Source of the DNA: Craterostigma plantagineum
Lineage: Eukaryota; Streptophyta; Magnoliopsida; Lamiales; Linderniaceae
Direction: 5' to 3'
Length of the DNA: 64,000 nucleotides
Assembly: GCA_027422505.1 (NCBI GenBank)
Contig: JAPQWV010000332.1
Span: 124,001 to 188,000 of the forward strand
The first letter of the stretch is position 1. Each line of letters opens with the position of its first letter. The position numbers and the translations under genes were made by a program. Below the pieces are notes generated by a model. That model saw only the letters and a program-made list of their open reading frames with translations, searched no databases and was not told the DNA's origin. Positions 22,140 through 34,697 of the stretch are shown here, piece after piece.

Positions 22140-23340
22140 TATTCAACGTTGTTCACATACTATACATCCAACGTCGATCCATTCCAATAGCCTAAACTAT
22201 ACAAATAAAAATTTACAAGTAATTCACATAAACAAGTACAATCGATTGAGGGCTTTCAGATATGGTCCTTATCACTCCAACCTAACCCATCTTAAACATT
22301 CACTACCGCTTATAAATGTGTCTTTGAGCTTCTATGTTGACAAAAATTCGGCAGCATTTCCCCACAGTTCTCCAAGTAGACGAAAAAATGTGAAAAGGAT
22401 ATACATCCAATCCATATGTTTACCCGGAGGGCATTTAAGGGAAATGTAAATCAAATTTTTCATCACCATCGACGCTCAAACACACATTTACATCCTAAAG
22501 CAACAGTGGACGTTTAAGAACGGTCCCAAACGGGGACCATTCAAGGTTTTCTCCTAATGAGAAAACCTTGAACGGGTATCTAAGATTAAATAAAAACTTA
22601 AATTCACAAAGACGAAGGCATACAAATCAAACATGGGTTTTGAAACTTACGTATAACTATCCAAAGCAAGAATATCACCCCAAATACGCCCAAATTGCCC
22701 AAATCCTCCAAAGTTTTGACTCAAAACCTATCGCAAAATATAAGCTCAATATCAACCTCAAATCGAATATAACAAGGTCTAAGCCAAAATTACGCACGTA
22801 ATACCCAAAATTTCGTAATAGATATTTATAATAACCTCAGTTTTCGAAGAATTCAACACACATTCGCCAAATTACAATGAGGAAAATAGTTAGGAGAGAT
22901 CTTACCGTGTGTCGTAGCCTGGAAACGTCGAAAAGAGTCGATGTCGCCGGAAAATGTCGCCGATGAAGGTGAGGCCGCAACCAAAATTCGACCCAAAAAA
23001 TCCCTAATGTCCAAACTTCACCAAAATACCTAATTTTCGCAATGATAAAGATCAATATCAACCTTTAATCAAACATAACACACGAATAAGCTACGAAATC
23101 ACATAAATTAAGCTTCAAATTCTCCAAAATTCGAAACCCCCAATTTTCGAAAAACACCAATTTCGAAACTTCCAAGCCGCAAATCGCTAAATACAAAGAG
23201 GGGAAATGCTAAATGGAGTTCTTACCGTGTTCTCAAAGCTCAGATAAGTCGGAAAAGCTTTGATTTCGCCGGAAAATCGCCAAAGTCGTGCCTTAGTGCG
23301 TTTTTTCTTCGTCTATTCGAAACAATGAAGTGAGGAAGAA
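22140..23340. other. CACTA internal non-coding region with diverged repeats
   Basis: No coding signal. A hairpin AAGGTTTTCTCCTAATGAGAAAACCTT lies at about 22542-22568. Two diverged units share the pattern CTTACCGTGT ... GTCGCCGGAAAATGTCGCC (about 22903 and 23222), roughly 320 bases apart. Position suggests promoter/leader DNA of the transposase gene. Confidence 0.55.
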
Positions 23341-23354
23341 GAAAATTAATTTGA

Positions 23355-23784
23355 AGACTCATGGGCGACGGTTCCTACGAAAAAATCCCGTAACCGTCGC
23401 CCATGACATATATATTTTAAATTATCTTTAATAAATCATGGGCGACGGTTGTGAGCGAAAAAACCGTCGCCCATAGTAAAAAATATAATTGTTTTAACTA
23501 AATTAATATATTGGGCGACGGGCTTTATCTCGTGAAACAACCATCGCCTGTAATTAAAAAAATAATATTTTTTACAAAAAATTAAAGGTTTGGGCGACGG
23601 ATTTTTAATTCCAAACCGTCGCCCAAAGTTTACTTAACTCATAGGCGACGGCTTGTGTAAGACAACCGTCGCCTATGTTCACCGAAACTTAAAAAGAATA
23701 AATGCCACCCGTCTATTATAGGTGACGGATTTTGTACACCAGTCACCCATAATGTCGTGGCCTTTAAGTCATTTTCTACTAGTG
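23355..23784. repeat. Right subterminal GGGCGACGG repeats of the CACTA element
   Basis: Five hairpin-like pairs of the form ATGGGCGACGGTT ... AACCGTCGCCCAT, spaced 60-90 bases, ending at the right terminus. Confidence 0.85.
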
Positions 23785-23845
23785 ACATGTGTTATAAATT
23801 ATATATGAAATTGTTATCGGATTATCATTTTGTGTTATTTCATCA

Positions 23846-23992
23846 CAATGAAGTGGTACTGCATAACAATGAGATGGTACTGGAAAATAATGAAGTGGTA
23901 CTGCATATATGAGGTGGTACTGGAAAAACAATGAAGTGGTACTGCAGAGCAATGGAGTGATACAGAAGAACAATGAAGTGGTACTGCAGAAA
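23846..23992. repeat. Minisatellite, about 20-24 bp unit
   Basis: Seven imperfect copies of a unit close to AACAATGAAGTGGTACTGCA. Just outside the CACTA right end. Confidence 0.85.
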
Positions 23993-24169
23993 TCGAGTCG
24001 GTAAAACTATGAATATTATGACATGGACCTGAAATCTAAGTTTAAACTTTGAAGAGCCTGAATTGTGAAAACCCCTAAATAAAACTGATAATCTCCGCCG
24101 GTCAATATAATATTTTTTTTAGGACTGAATGCTTACATAACCTTTTTATTCGTCGAAAACACTCGATTT

Positions 24170-24341
24170 AAGGTGTCTCTATCCTTCCTATATCCATCTC
24201 CTCTCTCCAATCCATCTCCTCTCTCCTTTCATTCTCTCTCCAGAACTGAACCAAAAAAACCTAAAAGATCAGCAGTTTATCTCACCCACAAGTAAGTTCA
24301 TCTCTCTCCTCCCATCTCTGTCTCTCTCTCTCTCTCTCACT
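24170..24341 (+). promoter_or_regulatory. CT/GA-rich leader and leader-intron start of the BPC gene
   Basis: CT-rich stretches (CTCTCTCCAATCCATCTCC near 24210; an almost pure TCTC run at 24310-24338) flank the likely 5' splice donor GTAAGT at 24292-24297. The acceptor CAG sits directly before the ATG (25101-25103), so an intron of about 812 bases ends exactly at the start codon. BPC proteins bind GA/CT repeats, so self-binding is plausible. Confidence 0.6.
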
Positions 24342-25103
24342 TCAAAAATGCTATGTGGGCTTTCCTCCTTTCCTCTCCTTCCCACGTGACACCTGGGAAA
24401 CGTTTTAAAAATGATCGAATTTGAATATTATTATGGCTGTGAGGATGTGATTGGTGTGTTCCCCAATTTGTTTGCTTCCTTGTGTTCCTTCAATGGACGA
24501 CGTTGCAGATCTGTTTCTCGAATCGTGAAAATCTGTTTCGTCAGATCTGTTTCTAAATGTCTAAGATTGAATCTTTATTAATGAGGATCTTTTCGTATTC
24601 CCTTATCGACGGCAATTTGTGAAATTAATATGTTGTCGTCGCTTATTTTGTACGCAAGTTCCTTTGATCTTCTGGGATCTGTCTGGTTTCGCATTTCCTA
24701 TGTCCAATTTTTGCACTAGGGTTCAAAGACTTCTTCTATTTCTTCCGTTTTCTTCCTTTCTGCAATGATATTCTGTTGAATTCTCTACATTTCTCGATTC
24801 CGAGGTGTGGACTTCAAATTTAGCCATTCTTTTGTCCTTCGTTGGAACTGAAATGTTTTTCTGAATGGTTTAGCTATGATGTCATATAAAGCAACATTTC
24901 GACTATATTGTGCTATTTGTCTCTGTCTATTCATCATATGATCGATAGTCTTTGCTTGCATTTCAATGTTGCTGAGTTTTTTACTGGTAATTGCTGTTTC
25001 TCCTTACAAGATACTCATGGAAACTGCGAGTCTTACCCTAATATCCCTCGACTAACTGTAATAAATACGAAATTCTTCGCCTTTTTCTCTTTGTGTACCT
25101 CAG

Positions 25104-25928
25104 ATGGACGACGACAGCTTGAGAAATTGGGGCTACTACGAACGGCCAATTAAAAGCCAGCACCTCAACCTCCAACTCATGCCCACCGAGCACAAGCCCT
25201 TCGTATCGAACCGCAGAAACCCAGCCATGGCTCATACGAACGGACCATTCCACGCCCTCGCCGAGCCGCCGGCCACCCACTTGGACTACGTTCGTGAAAG
25301 TTGGTTCAACCACCGCGAAAAGTTCCTCCACATGTTCCCTGGAAATCCTTACCTCCTCGGCGAGCCCTCGAACTCCATGCAGATGATGCCCCAAATCGAC
25401 ACTAATCAAGAAACCGAGCCAAGAATCGAAGAGCCCACGACCAAAAAAGAAACGGGCCCCACCAAGAAACGGGCGGGCCCCACGAACCCAAAGGCCCAGG
25501 CCCAGAAAGGGAAGAGGCCAAAGAAAGCGACTTTAACGCCTAAGGAAGTTGGTGAGAATCCTGTTTCGACCCAAAAACGTGCCAAGGCAGCTAAGAAGAA
25601 CGTTGAGGTTGTAATAAATGGAGTGGACATGGATATCTCGAGCATACCTATTCCTATTTGTTCTTGCACGGGAAATTCACAGCAGTGCTATAGGTGGGGC
25701 TGTGGTGGCTGGCAAAGTGCTTGTTGTACGACGACTATTTCGGTTTATCCTTTGCCTATGAGTACTAAGAGGCGTGGGGCGAGAATTGCTGGTAGGAAGA
25801 TGAGTCAAGGGGCGTTCAAGAAAGTGCTTGAGAAGCTTGCTTCTGAAGGGTATGATTTTTCTGAGCCGATTGATCTTAGGACTTATTGGGCTAAGCATGG
25901 GACTAACAAATTCGTCGTTATTCGGTAG
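25104..25928 (+). CDS. BPC: Class I BASIC PENTACYSTEINE / GAGA-binding transcriptional regulator
   Basis: A 274-residue nuclear DNA-binding protein, uninterrupted in the genome. It starts MDDDSLRNWGYYERP, the class I N-terminus; a basic lysine/proline linker (about residues 107-175, including QKGKRPKKAT) probably carries the nuclear localisation signal. The C-terminal BPC domain has cysteines at 186, 188, 195, 200, 207 and 208 (CSCTGNSQQCYRWGCGGWQ), then STKRRGARIAGRKMSQGAF and the end WAKHGTNKFVVIR. Class I members keep the extra Cys in WGCGG, as here. The family binds (GA)n and RGARAGRRA elements and recruits chromatin regulators including Polycomb. The start is the first in-frame ATG, directly after the leader-intron acceptor. 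The gene looks intact. Confidence 0.96.
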   Translation: MDDDSLRNWGYYERPIKSQHLNLQLMPTEHKPFVSNRRNPAMAHTNGPFHALAEPPATHLDYVRESWFNHREKFLHMFPGNPYLLGEPSNSMQMMPQIDTNQETEPRIEEPTTKKETGPTKKRAGPTNPKAQAQKGKRPKKATLTPKEVGENPVSTQKRAKAAKKNVEVVINGVDMDISSIPIPICSCTGNSQQCYRWGCGGWQSACCTTTISVYPLPMSTKRRGARIAGRKMSQGAFKKVLEKLASEGYDFSEPIDLRTYWAKHGTNKFVVIR

Positions 25929-26442
25929 GTTTTATAGAAACGTTTTTTTTTTTTTTTCGACCGTAATGTGTGTACATTGTGGTCCATACGTGTCGGTTTC
26001 TGAGTTTTTCGGGTTAAGATATCAGTTGATCAGATTTATTGTTTATTTTTTCCTTTTCATTGAAGGGTTTAGGATCATGGATTGTTTGTTGCTGCTTCAT
26101 GTTTAATGGATGAGATGATCTAGCTTTGAGATTTTTATCTTTTTTTTCTTCTTTCATTTTTCTCTTTTTTAGGAGCTTATGAAATCAGGCAATTCTTGAT
26201 TTCAGACATCTGAACTGAAAATGGAACTATCAAATGGATTGTTAAACACAGCGCACAACATTAAAACATGTCCCATTTCATTAGTGGTAACAGTTCTTTG
26301 CTTGTAAGTGAAACAGAGGAACAGAGAAGAGTACATACTAAATCTGTTTATTTCTACTTCAAATGCAATATGTTTACATGAGTGTGAGATGTAAGAGCAA
26401 TGCCATAAAATTAACAAGAAAAATTAGAACAAACACAAAATA

Positions 26443-29400
26443 TCATTCTACAAGTGATATGCCAAGAGCAACAGTCATTCCCAGGATCAAAGAGATCAAT
26501 TGAAGAGAAGAACTTCTCAAAGAAGAGACGCCATTGTTCATCCCAGCCAAGACGCCGGCGAGCGCAATATATATGAATCCACCTGCGGTAAAACCCTGCA
26601 AAAATCGAGGAAAGAGAAGACAACTGGTTTTCTAGAAGTCGATTAAAACAACATAGTCCAAAGGTAGAGATTCTTCCAATAAACTGTTACCTCTATCAGA
26701 GATGATTGCCCGGGATCTTTTCCCCACACTAAAGCCTACAACAAAATCAACTGAATTAAGTGATATTTGTTCGAAGGTAATCTAATATGATACTTTGAGC
26801 TTTTGGAGTTTATTACGTACAAGGGCTGTTCCTGCTAATGCAACCAACGCAGATAGGAAGTTAAAGAAAAGGGCTTTGGAGACGCTAAAACCCGACCTTA
26901 CAAGGATTCCAAAATCACCAATCTGCACAAGAAAAGATAAAAAATTGCAAAAGTTCTTTCGTAATCCCATATAACTTGGACCCTTCTTATGGTGCTTTAT
27001 GTCACTGGACTTAAATTGGCAATGTCAATAGGTTCACTAGATATATTTTGAGGTGTAAATAATTAAGAAGCAACGAATGACCTCTTGAGGGAGTTCATGA
27101 GCAAGCAGAAAGAGAGTTCTTGACCAACCACCAACCGATCCATAAAGAAGGAAAGCGCTTCCCAGAGCCATCCCATCGGTAAAATTGTGCTAAATCGTCG
27201 ACATTTATGACCAAAAGAGGTAACATTATTCAAGATTAATAAGGATGACGAAAATACAAATCACATTGAAATTTCGGTATAACTCAACAGAACTCACCAC
27301 TCCATCTGAGAAGAGGTTCAAGTAACCAAAAACCAGACTCGACTTAGGCTTCGCCTGTTCCACTTTGTGAGTTGAATCGATGTCTCCATTTGATTTATTT
27401 TCATCTTTGGGTGTTGCATTGCCGGTAACTCTCTGCAAGAGTTGATATTTCGAAGAAAATTTCAAGCCAATATCGAAATTATGTGAATTATTAATTGAAT
27501 AATTATACTGGGGACACCTCTTTTACCTTTCGCAGATCATCTTCGTTAGATATTTTTTCTTCAGATTTCTTTTCATTTGCATCACCGTCATCCTTCAATT
27601 TCTTACTCTGCTTATGATGATGGTGGTGGTGAGTATGAACAGTTTCTCCAGAATATTCCTCAACATACCTCACGATTTTTTCGACAATAAGAAATACTAC
27701 GATCCCAGCTGTAATAAGAAACATACAAGGTTCACAATAGTTTATTACTGAAAGACGTTAATAAGAGTTAAGTGTAACAACGTTATTTGATGATTTATTA
27801 CGTTCTATAGATGATTAATTTACTCACATAGTATGGACAAGCCGACAGAAAGATCTTGCAAGACATGTGAATGTGAATGTTCGGAATAAACATGAAGATG
27901 GTCATGATCGTCGTGCTCGTCATGTGAATGGGAATGCCCACCACCTGGGGAAAAAAAAAAGAAATTAAAAAATAATTAATTGCTACAAGTAAAGTGCGAT
28001 TACATCCATAAAGTTGTTGGTTGAATGTTTAGTTTAAACTTGGTTTCTCATGCATGCTATGCTTCTAACTATGTCTAACTGCTTAGATGGTCATATAGTG
28101 ATTATCAAAGGCAAGAAGTTTCAGTTCCAAAGCTGAAACTAAAAACTGGCTTCTCAAACATTCATACCGAAAGCATGTGGCAACTGATGAAGAAAAGCAT
28201 CACCAAGCATGGCTCCTGCCTGCACATGAAGCGATCGTACAGTGTAATGAAACCTTTAATATATATTGAAAATGATCTATAATTTCCTTAATTAAATGGA
28301 TATCCGTAAAAATAATAACAAGTGCCAATTTTCAGGAGATGGTGTATGAACGTACAGGGTGAGACATGAGCATCATATGCTAGGGGAGTAAGAAGGTATC
28401 AGTTTATAAATTCCACTATACGTAGCAAACACACATATAGTGCAGACCCAAAAAAGAAAAAAAGGAAACAAGATACAAAGAAAGCAGATATTCATAAATA
28501 AAACGAACCCCAAAAATGGCCAAACAATCCACAAATGTCTTCGATGGAGTTCCCTTTACTGCATATATTTGAAATTAACATGTTTGTCAGTATGGAAGCC
28601 ATGATTTTTGTAAAGATTAGAGGAGATTGATGCGAACCGAAATCTCCCTACTTACTAAATATCACGGGCAAGAGAATAAGGCAAACAAGGGAAGCCAAGC
28701 TGACCAACAAGGAGCAGCCCATGGCATTGATCCAAAGAGCTGAAAGCATCAGATGGTCAGCAAATTGATCATAAATGGTATTACTTCGAAAATAGAACTG
28801 CATTCGTTGCTATTAAATGCTATGGAATCTCAGTGAAAGTGCTGCATCACATTCAATGTATTCACAGAAAAGAAAAAATAGATATCTATGAAGAACGAGA
28901 CGTTCGTCATCGAAGGTATTCAACTTAACACAGTAATCAAGAGGAAAAAAGGACCCGATCTAGTTAAACCCTCAACGCCCATCTTTCTTACTTCATATTT
29001 TCGTGAGAACAAACATTTGGTTGCCATAATCTGACTCTGTAAGAAAATCAGTCTTTCGTTTTCTTGATTTCAGTACATTACAGCTCATTGCACCTCATTC
29101 CATTCAAATTTCAATTCAGAAAAATAACCTCAATATGGTCCCAAAATTGTCACCCAGCAAGCCACCAAAGGAATAATCTTTTCTCAGACCACTTTACTCT
29201 CTTTACCTTTTTCTTTCCATCCACATTACTTTTTTCCTTTTGCGGAGTCTAACCCACCAAACAAAGCGCAATTTAAACAAATTTCCGCTAAATCGATCAA
29301 CACTGATAAAAAAAAAATTACCGATCCCAGACAATTCGTCAATGCGATGCCCATGGTCTTGATGAAGGCGATGATCATAATCACTATGTTCCCACTCCAT

Positions 29401-29616
29401 CAGATCTTCCATCTCCGCAATTTCCTCAGGTAACAGCAATGCCCTATCCATCACATAATCGCCGACGCCGGCGCCGGCGCCGTGATCATCGTGATGGTGG
29501 TGACCATGATTGCACTGATGGGCCCCACTCATAGGCAACGAAGATCCCACCACCAAAAATCCCAGCAATAAGCTGTAGATCTGAAGCTTCGAGTTAAGTG
29601 AAGAAGCAGCTTTCAT
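26443..29616 (-). CDS. IAR1: IAR1-type ZIP metal transporter (SLC39A7/KE4-like), eleven exons
   Basis: Membrane transporter of the endomembrane ZIP subgroup; Arabidopsis IAR1 affects auxin-conjugate sensitivity, probably through metal balance. Exons (minus): 29322..29616, 28656..28739, 28509..28558, 28168..28219, 27828..27944, 27527..27708, 27298..27432, 27082..27189, 26821..26922, 26691..26735, 26443..26595. All phases agree, giving 440 residues. Features: signal peptide (about 1-32), His-rich lumenal loop (CNHGHHHHDDHG), a membrane segment at about 104-126, HQLPHAFG (154-161), a His-rich variable loop (HSHSHDEHDDHDHLH and a HHHHHH run), and the paired metal-site helices HNFTDG (306-311) and HELPQE (336-341). 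It ends in hydrophobic ALGISLVE. No disruption seen. Confidence 0.95.
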
Positions 29617-29655
29617 TTCTCCGTCTTCTACTCCGCTCTGTGAAGTGGGTTTCGA

Positions 29656-29766
29656 TCAACTTGAAGAGCGGCTTTTCTTGCAAGTTCCCTCGACAGTGAT
29701 GAAGCAAACTATGCAGAGAAATAGGATTATGATGCCCACGATTATGCCGAAGGTTACTACATCCAT
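29656..29766 (-). CDS. 36-residue membrane microprotein ORF upstream of IAR1
   Basis: ATG 29766 to TGA 29656 on the same strand as IAR1, ending 39 bases before the IAR1 ATG. It encodes MDVVTFGIIVGIIILFLCIV..., a single hydrophobic segment (about residues 5-25) followed by a short basic tail with KKSRSS. It is either a uORF in the IAR1 leader or a separate tiny gene. The hydrophobic codon bias over about 21 consecutive residues is hard to get by chance but not impossible. Family not recognised. Confidence 0.45.
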   Translation of the reverse strand: MDVVTFGIIVGIIILFLCIVCFITVEGTCKKSRSSS

Positions 29767-29769
29767 CTT

Positions 29770-30490
29770 TATTGAAGCATATTTTCTTGATTTCCTTTTA
29801 TTTTTTCTTTTCTTTTAATACTAATTGTATTTTGTTTTGCGATGAAGGGTCGAAAGTAGGAAGAAGATTAGTTAATGTTTTGTTTCGTACGTATGGACTC
29901 CACATGGGAACATAATATGTTGTGGGGCTATTTCTAAGTGCACACACCATTCAAATTTATTGATCCTATAGAAAACTTATGTTATAAAACCTTTGAAATT
30001 AATTTATCTTGATCCCATAGCAAATGTCAAGTCAACATAAAAATATGATTTTTACCGTCTAAAAGTTATGACTGGATTTTCAATCATAACTTTCAATCTT
30101 TAACCATGTGGCAAGTAATCAAGCTTAATCGAGCTTAATGATATACTCGGACAAAAATCTATTCGATACTCATTGACTATCGCAGCCTGTATGAACTTGG
30201 AACAGTGCATAAAACTCAGGGGATTAGCCCCGCCGATCGGTCGAATCATCTCATAGCCAACAGTAAGTATCAGATTATGCATTCAGTTGGACTTTAATTA
30301 GATTGTGACATTATCGAGACTATCATTAATCCCCTATCCTGCAATAAACCCTTTTAAACAAGAATTTTAGAAAAGATTGATGATAATCTTAAAGGTTGTT
30401 TGTTTTGTTTTGCGATGTCATTTCCTCTTGTCTTTTATGGCTAGCTGTTTTAGTTTCGGTGATGAATCATCATCGAAACGAAAGATCATA
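29770..30490. other. Intergenic AT-rich DNA upstream of IAR1
   Basis: Nothing coding seen. Part of it should hold the IAR1 promoter (minus-strand transcription from about 29780-29900), but no clear TATA box was singled out. Confidence 0.5.
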
Positions 30491-30492
30491 TA

Positions 30493-31111
30493 GGGGTGTT
30501 TGTTTCGGGTGATCCTTCAAAACATCACCGTAATCCCCTCGCCGCATTATCATCATCATAGCCTAGGTGATCCGTCGTCACCGTAATGACGGATCACCTA
30601 GCTGATGAAAATGGGGTATTCTACCTTTTGGATCACCCTTAAAATACTAGGTGATCTTACATCATGTGATGGAGTGACTTTCAATTTTTGTTTTGGACAA
30701 CATTACCCCTTAATTTATAATTATATATAATATATTCTTATTCATATTTTAAATTATATAATTAAAGTATTTAAATATTAAACTAATATATTTAATAATA
30801 AATAATTATATTGAATAACTATATAAAAATATATATTATTAATTCTTAAAAAACTTAACTCGATATTAAAATTGTAATCGTTATTATGTAAATATCATCT
30901 CAATACATATACAACATCATCTATATAATATTCATAGGGTTATGAAATGAACAAACATAATATTCTAATTATCATCTTGATATGCAATGAAAAATATTAC
31001 CCAAAACAAACACGGTAATGATATATCACCTTGATCCACGTCATGAAGATACTCACATTACGGTGACGTGCGTATCACCGTAATGTTAAATCACCATTAA
31101 CGGACACCCCC
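30493..31111. mobile_element. Non-autonomous TIR element with GGGGTGT ends
   Basis: Left end GGGGTGTTTGTTTCGGGTGA and right end CGGACACCCCC are inverted matches, and ATCACCGTAATG/CATTACGGTGAT blocks face each other inside. AT-rich core without coding capacity. The target duplication could not be fixed, so the superfamily is uncertain (PIF/Harbinger-like is possible). Confidence 0.55.
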
Positions 31112-31968
31112 ATGTTGTGAAAGAAAATGTTATCCAATCTTGTCCATCACCCAAAAAACTTCTGTTATCCTCATCATAGCGAAATGGTTGTGAAAGATCA
31201 AATCTATATACTATTTCTAATGACGAAGATCAAATCGTGCAGTAACTTGGAGTCTAATTGGAGGAATTATATCTTCAAACGCGCGGAGAGGAGGTTTAGT
31301 TTCTTAGGGTTTTTTCGATTTTCCATTTATGTTTTTTTTTTTACGGAAATCTACACATAAATACCCAATATGAAAAAAATCAGCCACTTAGGTACCTTGT
31401 CAGAACTATTTTATAGCTAGGTACCTAGTTGAATAAAATTTTTACACTTAGGTACCTAATCACCTAAGATTACCAAAATACCCTTATTTCTTTTCTCTTT
31501 TCAGTTTTTTCTTTCTGCAAAATTCGAGCTCCATCCCCGTCGACGAATTTCCGTCTTGCAGACCACCTCCTTCCGCTCGTTCCGACGCCGGACAACCATC
31601 GACAAGCCTCTTGAAAGTTGGGTTCTTGATTTTGGGTCATAATTTTGTCAGGTAGTCTTTTTCTTTTGCAAAGGGTTTGGTTAGTCGATTTTACGCATTT
31701 GTTCAAGGTTTAGCCCAAATCCGGGAGCTCAATGCGCTCCAAGAGCTCGATATAAGGGTGGAATGTTAGGATTTGGTAGTTATTGAGGCTAATCCATCGA
31801 GATTTTGGATTTTTTTTAAGAACTGTTACGACGTACCATTTGTTATGTATATTACGTACCATTGTTTGTTGTTTTACCGTACCTAAATATATTATGTGAT
31901 ACAGTCCGATTGGACATTTATGTTATGCAGTATCTTTGTGTATTTATATTACGTACCAAGTAACCTGT

Positions 31969-32208
31969 CTATATGGTACCAAAATGTCCTATTATGCAGT
32001 ACCAATCTATACTATACAACGTACCATTTATAAAGGTTATCATATTATCTGAAAATATAGCATCCGTAAATTCGGTTGGTGGCGGGATGTTATTTGCAAT
32101 GTGTGAGTATAAAAGGGAGTCTTCCTTACTATTAATCACGAAGCAACGACGCTTATCGATATATACGTATCCCTCCAAAGAAGGTGGTCGAATATCGATT
32201 CCCGGCAT
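31969..32208 (-). other. Unrecognised open segment inside the MULE-like element
   Basis: A minus-strand open reading of about 79 codons is of mixed, protein-like composition (for example GYVYIDKRRCFVINSKEDS and NNIPPPTEF). It sits immediately before the GTAATATATG minisatellite. It could be a captured gene fragment; no family is recognised and no splice context is evident. Confidence 0.25.
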
Positions 32209-32223
32209 GCCAGTTATCTAATG

Positions 32224-33165
32224 TAATGTATGCAAACATGGTACCCTAATATATGCCAATTTGGTAACGTAATACATATATATTTGGTACTGTAATATAT
32301 GTCAATTTGTTACTGTAATACATGCCAACATGGTACTGTAACATATGCAAATTTGATACTGTAATATATGCCAGTTTGATACCGTAATATATGCATAATA
32401 TATGTCAGTTTGGTATCGTAATATATGTCAATTTGGTACGGTGATATATGCCAGTTTGATACTGTAATATATGCAAATTTGATATTGTAATATATGCCAT
32501 TTTGATATTGTAATGTATGCAATACTGTATTATATGCCAGTTTGATACCGTAATATATGCAAATTTGGTATTGTAATATATCCCAGTTTGGTACCATATA
32601 TATGTCGATTTGGTACTGTAATATATGTCAGTTTAATACATCAATATATATACAAATTTGATATTGTAATATATGCCTGGTTGATACCGTAATATATGCA
32701 AATTAGGTACTGTAATATATTTCAGTTTGATACCGTAATATATATCAATTTGGTACTGTAATATATGCAAGTTGATACTAAATACATGCAAATTTGATAT
32801 CGTACTTTATGCCAGTTTGATACCGTAATATATGCAAATATGGTACTGTAATATATGCCTGTTTGGTACCGTAATATATTTCAATTTGGTACTGTAATAT
32901 AAGCCAGTTTGATACCGTAATATATGCAAATTTGATATCGTAATTTATGCCAATTTGGTAATGTAATACATGAGAACAAAGAGATGGGCATACATGCCAA
33001 CAAAGTACTGTAATAAAAGACAACAGGGTACTCTAATATATGCCAATAAAGTACTGTAATATAAGCCAACAAGGTACTGTAATGTAAGCCAACAAGGTAA
33101 TGTAATATAGGCAAATAAGGTACACTAAACATACCACGGATGGTACTGTATCGTTTCAGAAATAG
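32224..33165. repeat. Minisatellite I, GTAATATATGCCAGTTTGATACC-like unit
   Basis: About forty degenerate tandem units of 20-24 bases alternating TTTGGTACTGTAATATATGC and variants. Translations of the minus strand give repeating YITVPNWHILQYQ-like peptides that only reflect the repeat. Confidence 0.92.
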
Positions 33166-33834
33166 GTACCGCATAAATTAAACCAAGTTTGAATTTGAGA
33201 CTTGGCTATATTTCATCAGAAACGAAGCATTTAAGAAGATGTTGATGTGGAGAAATAAAGAGACAACTTCTGACGTTTTTCTGTCATGACTGGACATATT
33301 TATGACATTTTTCTGTCATGAGTGGACAGATTTCTGACGTACGAGGTATTAAATAAAAAAGACAGCTCATCTGACATGTCATTTGCTTTCATAAAATGTT
33401 TGATGTCATATGTAATTTTGGGTACTACAATCGTGTCTGGGATGGTACGTTTACAATAAAAAAATAGGTACCCCTACAAAGCTAAGTAAGGTACGTCGTC
33501 CCTTAGATATGTGATACGTCATACTAGGGTTAGTATTTTTCGAGGTCGTACGAATTAGTTTTTCATCTGGAACCACCCTAAAACACTAATATAGAGTATT
33601 AGTTATGTTTTAGATCAAATTAGGTGCATTAGGCCTTACACGCATGAATTAAACTTTCGAACTCCAAGATTCATTAGAATATAAGGATAGAAGCAAGAAC
33701 ATCTTACAACATAATTTGAAAAATCTGGTGAGTCCTACATGTGCGTTTTTTTTTTATTCATGTTATTATTGTTAGGTATTGTCAGAATTATGCAGAACAA
33801 CGCGATTCGCTTAGGAAATCTATTTATTTCCGAT

Positions 33835-34661
33835 GCTTAACAAATGGTACGGTATACTTGCATATTAGGGTACAATATATGTATACATAGCGATACGGTA
33901 AACCTGCAGATTATGGTACTATATATGTAAATGATAAGGTACCTTAATGTACAAGATAAGCTATCTTACTGTACACAGATAAGGTACTTCATATATTCTA
34001 TTTATGGTACGGGACATATACACATAATGGTACGGTTAACCCGCATATTATGGTACTCCGTATGTAAAAGATATGGTACATCAATATGAAATACAAGGTA
34101 CTTCATATCTTCTATTTATGGTACACCATATATTTACATAATGATACAGTTAACCTGCATATTATGGTACTCTGTATGTAAACGATATGGTACGGTAATA
34201 TAAAAGACATTGTACTTCATATCTTCTGTTTATGGTGCGGTATATGTTTACATAATGGTAGGTTAAAATGCATATTATGATACTCTGTATGTAAAATATA
34301 AGGTACGATCATATAAAAATATATGGTACTGCATAAAATACGGACAGTCCCATAAAACATATGGTACTGCATAAAATACTGCATATATTACTGTACCACT
34401 TTTGCATATCGTAGGGTAGCAAACAGACATATATTACAGTACCAAACATGCATATATTACGGTACCTAATTTGCATATCGAATGGTACCAAACTGGCATA
34501 TATTACAGTAACAAATTTATATATATTACGGTATACTTGCAAATTAGGATACTGTATATGTACATAATGATACGGTAAACCTACAGATTATGGTACTCTG
34601 TATGTAAAAAATAAGGTACACTAATAAAGATAAAGTACTCATAAACTCTGGTTATGGTACG

Positions 34662-34697
<36 letters not shown>

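Larger units (their letters stand above)
14669..23784. mobile_element. CACTA (En/Spm) transposon, 9.1 kb
   Basis: Begins CACTAGTGCAGAATTG and ends in the inverse CATTTTCTACTAGTG, flanked by 3-bp target duplications ACA (14666-14668 and 23785-23787). Both subterminal zones carry multiple GGGCGACGGTT/AACCGTCGCCCA units. The interior holds TNP1-like and TNP2-like coding remnants on the minus strand, interrupted by a solo LTR. Terminal sequence, TSD length, subterminal repeats and gene content all agree with CACTA. Confidence 0.95.

Noticed and set aside
24908..25153. Open frame with a possible start at 24908, partly overlapping the BPC start
   Set aside because: It lies mostly in the leader intron and is out of frame with the well supported BPC coding sequence.
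32224..33165. CRISPR-like regular repeat array
   Set aside because: Units are contiguous degenerate minisatellite copies of 20-24 bases without unique spacers, in a plant genome; there are no cas genes.
32310..33174. Repeating tyrosine/isoleucine-rich minus-strand proteins
   Set aside because: The periodic peptide is dictated by the minisatellite unit, with no splice context or unique part.
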